Positions 1 to 9,763 are shown, counted from the first letter of the stretch. The stretch is DNA of 64,000 nucleotides from Kineosporia corallincola (GCF_018499875.1 NZ_JAHBAY010000003.1:558001-622000), one strand, 5' to 3'. Made by a program: numbers and translations. Notes: generated by a model not told the origin, from the sequence alone.

Positions 1-1
1 C

Positions 2-1387
2 CGGGTGGTCGACGACACCGAGGACGTCGAGCACCTGACCGTCAGCGGAGCCGTCAGCACCGCCGGATCGGCCCTGGCCGTGGTGATCTTCGGCATCGCC
101 GCCTGGCGGCAGAGCTGGATGCTGGCGCTCGTGGTGCTGGCCGCCGCCCCCTGCGTGTGGCTGCTGAACCGCTGGCTGACCGGACGCACGCACGCCGTGT
201 CGATGCGCACCCGGGTGGCTCACGGCGCCCTGACCTCGACGCTGGAGCAGAGTTTCACCAACGCCGCGCTGGTGCAGGCCTACAACGGGCGCCCGGCCGA
301 GCGCCGCCGCCTGGCGGCCGTGTCCGGCCGGCTGATGCGGGCCCGGCTGCGGCAGACCCGGCTGGCCGCCGTGCAGGGGCCGCTCACCGAGCTGGTCGAG
401 ACGGCGGGACTGCTGGCCGTGATCGGCATCGGCGTCATCAACATCGCCACCGGCGACCTGACCGTGGGCGGCCTGCTGGCCTTCACCGCCTACCTGACGT
501 TCCTCTACCCGCCGATCACCGCGCTCGGTCAGCTCGGGCTGGTCGCCTCCAGCTCCGGCACCAGCGCGGCCCGGCTGGTGGAACTGCTCGACCTGGAGCC
601 CGCGGTGCGGGAGGCCCGGTCTCTCGTCGTCCATGACCGGGAGATCACGGCGGGACCGGCCGGCATCGCGATCGAGGGCGTCACCGTGCGCTCGCCCGGC
701 CGTCCCGACCGGCTGCACGACGTCAGCCTGCGGATCCCGGCCGGCGCGCTGGCCATGGTCACCGGCCCGAGCGGCGCCGGAAAGTCCACCCTGGTGGAGC
801 TTCTCGTGCGGTTCCGCGACCCGGACGCCGGGCGGATCCGGCTCGGCGGCCGGGACCTGCGGGACCGCCCGCTGGGCGAACTGCGCAACGAGGTGACGCT
901 GCTGCCGCAGGAACCGTTCATGTTCGACGAGACGGTGCGCGACAACATCACCTACGGCGTGCCGGAAGACCCGGGCACCGGCCCGATCAGCCTGGCGACC
1001 CGCGACAGCGGCGCCGCGGAGTTCCTCGACCGGCTGCCCGACGGCCTGGCCACCCAGGTCGGCCAGCGCGGCCGGGCCCTGTCCGGCGGGCAGCGGCAGC
1101 GGATCGCCCTGGCCCGGGCCCTGCTGCGGGAGGGATCGGTGCTGGTGCTCGACGAGCCGACCACCGGCCTGGACCCGCAGGCGGCACAGAACCTGATCGG
1201 CACGCTGCGCCTGCTCACGGCGCGGGGCCGCACGGTGGTGCTGGTGACGCACGACCTGGGCCTCACCCGCTACGCCGATCAGGTGATCGAGATGCGGGCC
1301 GGCCGGGTGCACCGGCTGACCGTCTCACCGGACGCCCCGGCCCACCCCCTGGACCGTCCGGGAACCCAGCAGCTGAAGGCCGGGTGA
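2..1387 (+). CDS. ABC exporter (fused permease-ATPase), 5' end outside window
   Basis: This is a half-size ABC exporter that powers export of an unknown substrate across the membrane. The visible 460 codons hold the last part of the transmembrane domain (hydrophobic stretches near visible residues 15-60 and 130-180) and a complete ATPase domain. The ATPase domain has Walker A GPSGAGKST, signature LSGGQRQR, Walker B VLVLDEPTTG and the H-loop VTHD. The reading frame is open to the left edge. The downstream paralogue has the matching residues RVVDDTE about 150 residues into its protein, so roughly that much is missing here. It is highly similar to the exporter at 1921 and the two probably arose by tandem duplication; whether they form a heterodimer is inference. 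Confidence 0.9.
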   Translation, partial: RVVDDTEDVEHLTVSGAVSTAGSALAVVIFGIAAWRQSWMLALVVLAAAPCVWLLNRWLTGRTHAVSMRTRVAHGALTSTLEQSFTNAALVQAYNGRPAERRRLAAVSGRLMRARLRQTRLAAVQGPLTELVETAGLLAVIGIGVINIATGDLTVGGLLAFTAYLTFLYPPITALGQLGLVASSSGTSAARLVELLDLEPAVREARSLVVHDREITAGPAGIAIEGVTVRSPGRPDRLHDVSLRIPAGALAMVTGPSGAGKSTLVELLVRFRDPDAGRIRLGGRDLRDRPLGELRNEVTLLPQEPFMFDETVRDNITYGVPEDPGTGPISLATRDSGAAEFLDRLPDGLATQVGQRGRALSGGQRQRIALARALLREGSVLVLDEPTTGLDPQAAQNLIGTLRLLTARGRTVVLVTHDLGLTRYADQVIEMRAGRVHRLTVSPDAPAHPLDRPGTQQLKAG

Positions 1388-1680
1388 GACCGGGCGAAAA
1401 GAATGAACCACGACCTCGTTTCATGTTCCTTTATCGAATGCGATTGCCGGATGACAACTTCCATTGAAGAATCAATCATGATCAGGCACCCCCGAACCGG
1501 TGCCACCCCGCACCCGTGCACCCCTTCACTTGTCTGGAGACTTTCCCCGGTGCCTCGTGAATTTGCTTGTTCTCCTAAGTTTTTCACAGTCGCTGATCAT
1601 GGTTTCTGACAGAAAAGAACGCCAGAGTCCTTTCTCGTCGCCGCGAAACACCTCGCGGCACCGACCAGAAGGAGCCACTC
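1388..1680. other. Intergenic leader, relatively AT-rich
   Basis: No convincing gene lies here. The stretches around 1400-1490 and 1557-1625 are clearly less GC-rich than the flanking genes, as expected for a promoter and leader region of the small ORF at 1681. I could not fix a -35/-10 pair. A possible 68-codon ORF from 1403 has no good ribosome binding site and was not called. Confidence 0.5.
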
Positions 1681-1791
1681 ATGGCGAAGATCCTCAAGCC
1701 CCGCAAGCGTCGTCCCGTCGAGAAGCCGCTGCCGGAGCCCCGCAAGAAGAAGCAGCAGCCGCAGGAGCCGGCCCCGCAGCCGCGCGACTGA
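1681..1791 (+). CDS. 36-residue basic, proline-rich small protein or leader peptide
   Basis: The ATG is preceded by a near-ideal ribosome binding site (AGAAGGAG, about 6 nt spacer) and opens a 36-codon frame. The product is rich in Lys, Arg, Pro and Gln (begins MAKILKPRKRRP, ends EPAPQPRD), with no cysteine, no signal peptide and no membrane segment. It sits between two paralogous ABC exporter genes and is followed 38 nt later by a strong terminator. I do not recognise a family. It could be a genuine small basic protein. It could also be a leader peptide whose Lys runs and Pro-x-Pro motifs slow ribosomes and so control read-through into the exporter. It lacks the Ser/Thr/Cys core of lanthipeptides, so it does not look like a RiPP precursor. 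Confidence 0.6.
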   Translation: MAKILKPRKRRPVEKPLPEPRKKKQQPQEPAPQPRD

Positions 1792-1829
1792 CGTAGCACC
1801 CGACGCCGACTCACCCTCGGCCGACGGCC

Positions 1830-1863
1830 GGGCCGGTAGGCACCTCACGGTGCCTGCCGGCCC
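1830..1863 (+). terminator. Intrinsic terminator or attenuator before second ABC exporter
   Basis: Arms 1830-1844 and 1849-1863 form a 15-bp stem with one G-U pair and a TCAC loop. It lies 38 nt after the 36-codon ORF and 57 nt before the exporter start at 1921. A weaker competing pairing (CGGCC with GGCCG, about 1818-1830) overlaps its 5' arm, so an antiterminator fold is possible. Confidence 0.7.
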
Positions 1864-1920
1864 AGCGCTTTGCCCGATCCCCTTTTCCGGAGGGACTTTT
1901 CCCATCACGAGGAGCCGGAC

Positions 1921-3987
1921 GTGACGCCACCCGATCCCGAGACCGATGCGGGCGAGGACGAAGACGATCCGGGCAGTGACCTGCCCCGGCTGACCTGGCC
2001 CTCGGTGCTGCGCCGGTTCTGGCCCCTGACCCGGGGCCGGCGGCTGGCCGTGGTGGGCGCGATGGCCTGCTACACCCTGGCGCTGGTCGGTGACGCCGTC
2101 GGCGTCGAGCTGCTCGCCACCCTGATCGACGGCGCGGTGGAGAACGCGAACCTGGACGAGTTCTGGCGGCCCGCCGGGATCTGGGCGGGCATCACCCTGG
2201 GCGCCGCCACCCTGACCTACCTGGGCTCCGTGCTCACCGCCTCGGCGGCGGAACGGTTCTCGCGCCGCCTGCGCGCCCTCACGCACGACCACCTGCTCAC
2301 CGTGGCCCCGGAGGAACTCGACCGGCGGGCCCTGGGCGACGTGCTCTCGCGCGTGGTCGACGACACCGAGGAGGTCGAGCACCTCACCGTCACCGGTCTG
2401 CTCGACGCCGCCTGCTCGGTGATCGCCGTGATCATCTTCGGCGTCGCGGCGTTCCTCCAGAGCTGGCTCCTGGCCCTGGTGGTGCTGGCCGCCGCGCCGG
2501 TGGTCTGGCTGCTCAACCGCTGGCTCACCGGGCGCACGCACACCATCTCGATGCGCACGCGGGTGGCCCACGGCCAGCTGACCTCGGCCCTGGAACAGAG
2601 CCTCACCAACTCGGCGCTGGTGCAGGCGTACAACGCGCAGAGCAGCGAGCGACGCCGGCTGGGCACCATCTCCGGCCAGCTGATGCGCGCCCGGCTGCGC
2701 CAGACCCGGCTGTCCGCGGCCCAGGGCCCGCTCACCGAACTGGTCGAGACCGCAGGCCTTCTCGCCGTCATCGGGATCGGCGTGTACGACATCGCGCACG
2801 GCGACCTGACCGTCGGCGGGCTGCTCGCCTTCACCGCCTACCTGACCTACCTCTACCCGCCGATCACCGCTGTCGGCCAGCTCGGCCTGACCGCGGCCTC
2901 GTCGGGCACCGGCGCCGCCCGGCTCACCGAGCTGCTCGACCTGGAGCCGGCCGTGCGGGAGAGCCGGTCCGAGGGTGTGCTGCTGCTGCCGGTGCCGGAC
3001 GACGCCTTCAGCTCACCGGTCACCGGCCCGTTACGCACCGGGCTGGTGATCGAGGACGTCACGGTGCGGGGCCGGCTCCAGGACGTGAGCCTGTGGATCC
3101 CGCCGGGCGCGCTGGTCATGGTCACCGGCCCGAGCGGCGCCGGGAAGTCCACCCTGGTGGAGCTTCTGGTGCGGTTCCGCGACCCGGACCACGGCCGGGT
3201 ACTGCTGGACGGGCGCGATCTGCGGGACTATCCCCTCAAGCATCTGCGGGAGCAGGTGACCCTGTTGCCCCAGGAACCGTTCATGTTCGACGAGTCGGTG
3301 CGGGAGAACATCACCTACGGCGTGGGTTACGACCCGGGCACCGGGGCGATCCGACTGGCCGCGCAGGACAGCGGCGCGGCCGAGTTCCTGGCCCGCATGC
3401 CCGAGGGCCTGGCCACCCCGGTCGGCCAGCGTGGGCGGGCGCTGTCCGGCGGGCAGCGCCAGCGCGTCGCCCTGGCCCGCGCGCTGCTGCGGGGCGGTCC
3501 GGTGCTGGTGCTCGACGAGCCGACCACCGGCCTGGACCCGCAGGCGGCGCACGACCTGATCGGCACGCTGCGCCTGCTCACTGCTCGGGGCCGCACCGTG
3601 CTGCTGGTCACGCACGACCTGGAGCTGACCCGGTACGCCGATCAGGTGGTGGAGATCCGGGCCGGGCAGGTGCACCGCACCGAGATCGGCCCGGAGTCCA
3701 GGACCCGGCCGATGGAGTCACGGCACTCACGTCGTCCCCGGACCGAGAGCTCACGGCAGCAGGACACCCCGCACCTGCGGGTTTCTCGCGGGCGGGGCGG
3801 GCCGGGGCTCACCCGGTCGCAGATGATCCGGATGGAGAGAGCACGGGCGGATTCCGGCGGCACCGGGACGAGACTGGTGGACGACGCCAGAACCATGGAC
3901 GACGCCAGAACCGTGGACGATCCGGGAGCCCGGGACGATGCGACGCAGGGGCGCCGGGTGCGGACGAGTGGCGTCAGGCGAGGATGA
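1921..3987 (+). CDS. ABC exporter (fused permease-ATPase)
   Basis: This 688-residue half-size ABC exporter pairs an N-terminal transmembrane domain (about residues 25-320) with a C-terminal ATPase domain (about 350-590). Walker A GPSGAGKST, signature LSGGQRQR, Walker B VLVLDEPTTG and VTHD are all present. GTG at 1921 was chosen because GAGGAG lies 6 nt upstream; an in-frame TTG at 1870 has no such site. After the ATPase comes an unusual tail of about 85 residues, basic at first and ending in a (V/M)DDART-type repeat. Family members normally stop near the end of the ATPase domain. It is nearly a copy of the upstream exporter. The 3' end overlaps the convergent DUF456 gene by 14 bp. The substrate is unknown. 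Confidence 0.92.
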   Translation: MTPPDPETDAGEDEDDPGSDLPRLTWPSVLRRFWPLTRGRRLAVVGAMACYTLALVGDAVGVELLATLIDGAVENANLDEFWRPAGIWAGITLGAATLTYLGSVLTASAAERFSRRLRALTHDHLLTVAPEELDRRALGDVLSRVVDDTEEVEHLTVTGLLDAACSVIAVIIFGVAAFLQSWLLALVVLAAAPVVWLLNRWLTGRTHTISMRTRVAHGQLTSALEQSLTNSALVQAYNAQSSERRRLGTISGQLMRARLRQTRLSAAQGPLTELVETAGLLAVIGIGVYDIAHGDLTVGGLLAFTAYLTYLYPPITAVGQLGLTAASSGTGAARLTELLDLEPAVRESRSEGVLLLPVPDDAFSSPVTGPLRTGLVIEDVTVRGRLQDVSLWIPPGALVMVTGPSGAGKSTLVELLVRFRDPDHGRVLLDGRDLRDYPLKHLREQVTLLPQEPFMFDESVRENITYGVGYDPGTGAIRLAAQDSGAAEFLARMPEGLATPVGQRGRALSGGQRQRVALARALLRGGPVLVLDEPTTGLDPQAAHDLIGTLRLLTARGRTVLLVTHDLELTRYADQVVEIRAGQVHRTEIGPESRTRPMESRHSRRPRTESSRQQDTPHLRVSRGRGGPGLTRSQMIRMERARADSGGTGTRLVDDARTMDDARTVDDPGARDDATQGRRVRTSGVRRG
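3877..3948 (+). repeat. 18-bp tandem repeat in exporter C-terminus
   Basis: Four units of 18 bp (3877, 3895, 3913, 3931). The first two differ by one base, the last two are degraded. They encode VDDART, MDDART, VDDPGA and RDDATQ. The core GTGGACGACG also belongs to the dispersed motif described at 22477. Confidence 0.8.
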
Positions 3988-4453
3988 GACCGGCGATCCA
4001 GACGGCGGTGGCGATCAGGCCGGCGGCCAGCTCGATCAGCATGGACAGGCCCACGGCCTTGACCGCCTGCACGGTGGAGGGCCACGCGCCGGCATGACCG
4101 CCCAGCCGCAGCAGCTCGGCGGCGTACACCCCGAGGACGAACCCGATCGGCAGCCCGATCACCGGGATGACGAAGAAACCGAACACGCCGAGTAACACCC
4201 CGGCGGCGAGCGTGATCCCGGGCACACCGCCCTCTTTGAGGCGTCTGCCGGGGAGGGCGTACTTCACCACCGTGCCCAGCACGAGCACGGCGACGGCCAC
4301 GCCGAAGACCGTCCAGCCGGTCGCCGAGCCTTCGGCGAGAGCCCAGACCAGCACACCGCCGGCCACCAGGACCAGCCCGGGCAGCACCGGCACCACCACG
4401 CCGAGGAGGCCGAACGCGATGAGCACCGCGGCCAGCAGGGTCGCGGTGCTCAT
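3974..4453 (-). CDS. DUF456 family membrane protein
   Basis: The 159-residue protein consists almost entirely of hydrophobic helices with glycine- and proline-rich turns (for example GLLGVVVPVLPG near the N-terminus and IPVIGLPIGFVLG in the middle), the pattern of the DUF456 family. It is predicted to sit in the cytoplasmic membrane with four or more helices. Its biochemical role is unknown. It runs convergently with the ABC exporter and overlaps its last 14 bp. The ATG start is preceded by a modest AAGAG site. Confidence 0.8.
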   Translation of the reverse strand: MSTATLLAAVLIAFGLLGVVVPVLPGLVLVAGGVLVWALAEGSATGWTVFGVAVAVLVLGTVVKYALPGRRLKEGGVPGITLAAGVLLGVFGFFVIPVIGLPIGFVLGVYAAELLRLGGHAGAWPSTVQAVKAVGLSMLIELAAGLIATAVWIAGLILA

Positions 4454-4535
4454 CGTGGGCTCTTCATCAGCTCGTCAGTGGGTAGGGAGTCGGAGTCCGC
4501 CCGGACTCAGCACCGGGCGCGGGACCTGGGCCGGC

Positions 4536-4769
4536 TCAGTGCTCGCCGTCAGGCGCCGTGGCCGGGGTCGAGGAGGACAGGGTCTGGGACTCGTCCTGGA
4601 TCGACGCGTCGGCGGCCGTGAGCGCGTCCTTGTGCGCGTGCCCGTGGTGGCCGCAGAACAGGAGCTCGCCCCCACCGGGCAGCGTCACCCGCATGTAGGC
4701 CCGGGCTCCGCAGCGGTCACAGCGGTCGGCCGCGGTCAGCGTTTCTTCTTGAGCAATGGCAGCACCCAC
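4536..4769 (-). CDS. DUF7455 small zinc-ribbon-like protein
   Basis: This 77-residue cytosolic protein carries CDRC near residues 17-20 and FCGHH near 38-42, a likely metal-binding knuckle around a short beta-rich segment (AYMRVTLPGGGELLFC). The pattern fits the actinobacterial DUF7455 family. The GTG start has an excellent AAGGAGG site 7 nt upstream. It is divergent from parE, as such proteins often are beside topoisomerase or sigma factor genes in actinomycetes. Function is unknown; the Cys/His pattern suggests zinc rather than catalysis. Confidence 0.8.
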   Translation of the reverse strand: MGAAIAQEETLTAADRCDRCGARAYMRVTLPGGGELLFCGHHGHAHKDALTAADASIQDESQTLSSSTPATAPDGEH

Positions 4770-5086
4770 TAGGTGACCTCCTTGAACATCCCGTCAGTTG
4801 ATCGACGGACCCCTGACGGGAATGGACATCGGTGACACTGAGAGAACAGTGAATCAGGCTTCCGGCTTCCCCGGCAGCTCAGAAGCGTCCGTTCGCTGTC
4901 CGCGTAGTCACGGCGGAACCACGCGAAGCATTCCGATGATCACTCACGGCTACCGACAGCCACTACCGCCCCAGCCCCGAACGGCCGCCGGTCCCGGCGC
5001 GTTGGGAACCACCGCCCCGACCATCCGGGTAATCTGCGCGGAAGCGGGCCGAAAGCACGCCCTCCCGGGCCCCGTCATGCCCCGGG

Positions 5087-5107
5087 TATATTCGAACGGA
5101 CGTTCGA
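5087..5107 (+). promoter_or_regulatory. Candidate -10 box overlapping a LexA/SOS box, upstream of parE
   Basis: TATATT at 5087-5092 resembles an actinobacterial -10 element. It runs directly into TCGAACGGACGTTCGA (5092-5107), a perfect match to the mycobacterial/actinobacterial SOS box TCGAAC-N4-GTTCGA. LexA bound here would block the promoter. The box ends 61 bp before the parE start. No good -35 was found. The rest of the 4770-5168 gap shows no gene. Confidence 0.7.
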
Positions 5108-5168
5108 CCCGCCTGCGTTGAACAACCGTCCAACCAGACCGAACCACCGCGATAGCAAGGAGCCGCTT

Positions 5169-7355
<2,187 letters not shown>

Positions 7356-7363
7356 GGCGTGCT

Positions 7364-7394
7364 GCCCGGAGAGCGAGAACTTCACTCTCCGGGC
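7364..7394 (+). terminator. Terminator of parE
   Basis: A perfect 10-bp inverted repeat (7364-7373 with 7385-7394, 11-nt loop) starts 8 nt after the parE stop. No T-tract follows, as is common in actinobacteria. Confidence 0.6.
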
Positions 7395-7429
7395 TCAAGC
7401 CGCCGCGGGCACGGCCCGAAGTTCTGGCC

Positions 7430-8155
7430 ATGAGCCCGAGGTTGTCATCTGTCGCCCCCGCCGGCCTCAGTTCGCGGGGGAAGAACGCGAGTCTGCACCT
7501 GCCGTCCGGCCTGACCCGGAACCAGAAGAAATCGCGGACGAAGCCCCGTCTTCTGATCGGCGCGGGGATCGCGGTGGCGGTCCTCACCGCCGCCGGTGCC
7601 GCCGCGTACGCGTCCCGGGAACGGATCAAGGCCCTCACCACGAAACGCCGCGCCCCGGAGAACTCCGAGCGCGGGCTCGACACCCTGACCGGTCTGCCGA
7701 ACCGGGCCGAGGCGCAGTGGTGGCTGAACACCCGGCTGTCGCGCGCCCGCAACCGGAACCACCGGCTGGCCGTGATGATCCTCGACATCAACGGTTTCGC
7801 GGACCTCAACGAGATCCACGGCCGGGAGGTCGGCGATCACGTGCTCCAGGTGACCGCGGCCCGGATGCAGTCGCAGCTGCGCACCGGCGACATGGTCTGC
7901 CGGATCGCCAACGACACGTTCATGGTGATCATGGACGCGATCGGCCCCGACCACCTGATCTCCCGGATCGGCGAGCGGGTGGTGACCACGGTGAGCGAGC
8001 CGGTCAGCTTCCACGGCGAGCCGATCACGATCTCGGCGAGCATCGGGTTCGCGATCTCGCAGGACAAGGACAAGACCCCGGAATTCCTTCTGGACCGCGC
8101 CGATCGGGCTCTGGTCCAGGCGAAGTCCTCGAACCGCAACGTGGTTCAGTTCTGA
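7430..8155 (+). CDS. Membrane-anchored degenerate GGDEF protein with intact I-site
   Basis: This 241-residue protein has one predicted transmembrane helix (about residues 41-61) followed by a cytoplasmic GGDEF fold starting at LDTLTGLPNR (83-92). The catalytic GGDEF signature is replaced by ANDTF (160-164), so diguanylate cyclase activity is unlikely. The inhibitory c-di-GMP site RxxD is retained as RTGD exactly five residues before it (151-154). That combination suggests a c-di-GMP-binding effector rather than an enzyme. The ATG at 7430 has no clear ribosome binding site, so the start is tentative. It follows parE after a terminator and converges on the CGNR gene. Confidence 0.82.
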   Translation: MSPRLSSVAPAGLSSRGKNASLHLPSGLTRNQKKSRTKPRLLIGAGIAVAVLTAAGAAAYASRERIKALTTKRRAPENSERGLDTLTGLPNRAEAQWWLNTRLSRARNRNHRLAVMILDINGFADLNEIHGREVGDHVLQVTAARMQSQLRTGDMVCRIANDTFMVIMDAIGPDHLISRIGERVVTTVSEPVSFHGEPITISASIGFAISQDKDKTPEFLLDRADRALVQAKSSNRNVVQF

Positions 8156-8166
8156 CCTGACCACAA

Positions 8167-8207
8167 CTGAGGACGCCGCTGAGCTCGGGCCGACGCGGCG
8201 TCCTCAG
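8167..8207. terminator. Bidirectional terminator between convergent genes
   Basis: A perfect 13-bp inverted repeat (8167-8179 with 8195-8207) lies between the GGDEF gene and the CGNR gene. Its right arm overlaps the last codons of the latter. Confidence 0.7.
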
Positions 8208-8746
8208 TCGGTTTGCCCGGCAGCCAGTTTGGCGGCCTGCTTGCGCCTGCGCAGCGCCGCGACGTTCATCCGGGTGCTGCACCGGGTGGAGCAGAACCGG
8301 CGTGACCGGTTGACCGACGTGTCGATGAACGCGTTGTCGCAGTCGGTGGCCGCACACCGGCCGATCCGGGTGGGCCCGTGCTCGGCCACCAGCATGGCCA
8401 GGCCGAAACAGGCCTCGGCGCAGACCGTCTCGACCACCGATCCGGTCTTGTCGTGCACGTGCAGATGCCAGCTGCTCTCATCGTGCCCCGAGATGACCGG
8501 CCGGATCGGGTGTTTCACCAGCAGCTCGTTGAGCGAGGCGACCGCCGCCGGACCGTCGCCCGCCGCCGACGCGTCGGCCATCTCCCCCAGCCGGGCCCGG
8601 AACTCCTGGATCTCGGCCAGGTCGCCCGCCCGCACCCGCTCGGTCAGCCAGGACCGCGGCGCCAGGTAGGCGCGCAGGTCGTCGTCCGAGCCGAGGCGCG
8701 CGTTGACCAGGTCCACGGCGGTTTGCGCGTAAGCGGCTATATCCAC
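8204..8746 (-). CDS. CGNR zinc-finger (ABATE-type) putative regulator
   Basis: This 180-residue protein has an N-terminal helical ABATE-like domain and a C-terminal CGNR-type zinc finger: RCAATDCDN, a short linker, then RRFCSTRCSTR, with a basic tail ALRRRK. CGNR proteins are thought to be stress-related transcription regulators. The finger here reads as two Cys pairs. The GTG start lies 6 nt after TAAGCT (8758-8753), so the mRNA is probably leaderless. It is transcribed divergently from a methyltransferase, and the gap contains a palindromic operator. Autoregulation and control of the methyltransferase are inferred from this layout. Confidence 0.85.
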   Translation of the reverse strand: MDIAAYAQTAVDLVNARLGSDDDLRAYLAPRSWLTERVRAGDLAEIQEFRARLGEMADASAAGDGPAAVASLNELLVKHPIRPVISGHDESSWHLHVHDKTGSVVETVCAEACFGLAMLVAEHGPTRIGRCAATDCDNAFIDTSVNRSRRFCSTRCSTRMNVAALRRRKQAAKLAAGQTD

Positions 8747-8752
8747 TTGTGC

Positions 8753-8758
8753 AGCTTA
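8753..8758 (-). promoter_or_regulatory. Candidate -10 box of leaderless CGNR gene
   Basis: TAAGCT on the minus strand fits TAnnnT and ends 6 nt before the GTG start. There is no Shine-Dalgarno sequence. The palindrome at 8773-8807 lies just upstream. Confidence 0.45.
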
Positions 8759-8772
8759 CCTCGCACGTCGTA

Positions 8773-8807
8773 GCGTAATAGCCAATAAGGCCTTGTGCCT
8801 ATTACGC
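8773..8807. promoter_or_regulatory. Palindromic operator between CGNR regulator and methyltransferase
   Basis: A perfect 9-bp inverted repeat, GCGTAATAG (8773-8781) and CTATTACGC (8799-8807), encloses a second, 8-bp palindrome AAGGCCTT (8787-8794). It lies in the 83-bp gap between two divergent genes and is strikingly AT-rich for this genome. It overlaps possible -10 sequences of the methyltransferase promoter, so a bound regulator could control both genes. Confidence 0.7.
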
Positions 8808-8829
8808 GCGGTCGGCGAAGGGAACAGCG

Positions 8830-9687
8830 ATGACGCAGACGGACACCACCGACTGGGATGCCTGGCAGCAGCAGTGGGACGCCCAGCAGGAGGCTTACTT
8901 GCCCGACCGGGAGCAGCGGTTCGCCGCGATGCTCGACACGGTGGAGGCCACCCTGCTGCCCGGCGAGGCTCCCGGAGGGCAGCGTCACCAGGAGGCGGAG
9001 GCGACGGCCGGTGAGGTCGCCCCGCGCATCCTCGACCTGGCCGGCGGCACCGGCTCGATCACCAGGCGGCTGCTGTGGCGTTTCCCGCAGGCGTCGGCGG
9101 TGGTGCTCGACATCGACGCGGCCCTGCTGGCGATTGCCCGGGGCACGTTCGCCGACGACCCCCGGGTGCGGGTGGCCCGGGTCGACCTGGGGCACGAGAA
9201 CTGGCCCGCCGAGCTGGCTTCCGAGATCGGCGCCGAGGTGCTGGGCAGCTTCGACGCGGTGCTGACCGCCACCGCGCTGCACTGGCTGACCGCGGACCGG
9301 GTGGCCGGTGTCTACGCCGAGGCCCGGCCGCTGCTGTGCCCGGGCGGTGTGTTCATCAACGCCGACTACATGACCGACCCGGGGCTCCCGTCACTGACGG
9401 CGGGCCTGGAACGGGTGGAACGCCGCGAGCGGCTGGAGCGCTGGAGCCGCGGCGTACCGAGCTGGGAGGCGTGGTGGGAGCTGCTGCGCGCCGACCCGCA
9501 GCTGGCCGGGGCCACGGCCGAGCGCGACGCTTTCTACGCCGAACGCCGGGGCGACGGTCACACCGAGTCGCTGATGTCGTCGGCCTGGCACCTGGAGGCG
9601 ATGCGGGCGGGCGGATACGCCGAGACAGGTCTGGTCTGGCGCGGCCTGCTCGACGCCGCGGCCACAGGCCGCACGGCCCCGGCGTAG
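8830..9687 (+). CDS. Class I SAM-dependent methyltransferase
   Basis: This 285-residue cytosolic protein has SAM-binding motif I ILDLAGGTGSIT (about residues 67-78), an acidic strand-2 end VVLDIDAAL and motif IV FDAVLTATALHWL. That order is the canonical Rossmann methyltransferase fold. The substrate cannot be told from sequence; the LHWL motif is seen in small-molecule and trans-aconitate-type enzymes. AAGGGA precedes the ATG. It is divergent from the CGNR regulator and shares the palindromic control region at 8773-8807. Confidence 0.88.
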   Translation: MTQTDTTDWDAWQQQWDAQQEAYLPDREQRFAAMLDTVEATLLPGEAPGGQRHQEAEATAGEVAPRILDLAGGTGSITRRLLWRFPQASAVVLDIDAALLAIARGTFADDPRVRVARVDLGHENWPAELASEIGAEVLGSFDAVLTATALHWLTADRVAGVYAEARPLLCPGGVFINADYMTDPGLPSLTAGLERVERRERLERWSRGVPSWEAWWELLRADPQLAGATAERDAFYAERRGDGHTESLMSSAWHLEAMRAGGYAETGLVWRGLLDAAATGRTAPA

Positions 9688-9706
9688 ACCCGGAAAAGGG
9701 CGCCCC

Positions 9707-9747
9707 GGGCGCGGTCACGGCGATGTCCGCCGGTGGTGACCGTGCCC
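9707..9747. terminator. Bidirectional terminator between methyltransferase and parC
   Basis: A 12-bp stem (9707-9718 with 9736-9747, one G-U pair when read on the plus strand) sits between two convergent genes. Confidence 0.6.
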
Positions 9748-9763
9748 GGAACGCCCCCTGGCG

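Noticed and set aside
1403-1609. 68-codon ORF in the AT-rich leader before the small basic ORF
   Set aside because: No ribosome binding site of quality, Cys-containing but without family resemblance, and it lies in what looks like promoter/leader sequence.
5092-5107. tRNA-like GTTCGA element
   Set aside because: The match is a palindromic SOS box; no cloverleaf arms surround it. No tRNA or rRNA genes were recognised anywhere in the window.
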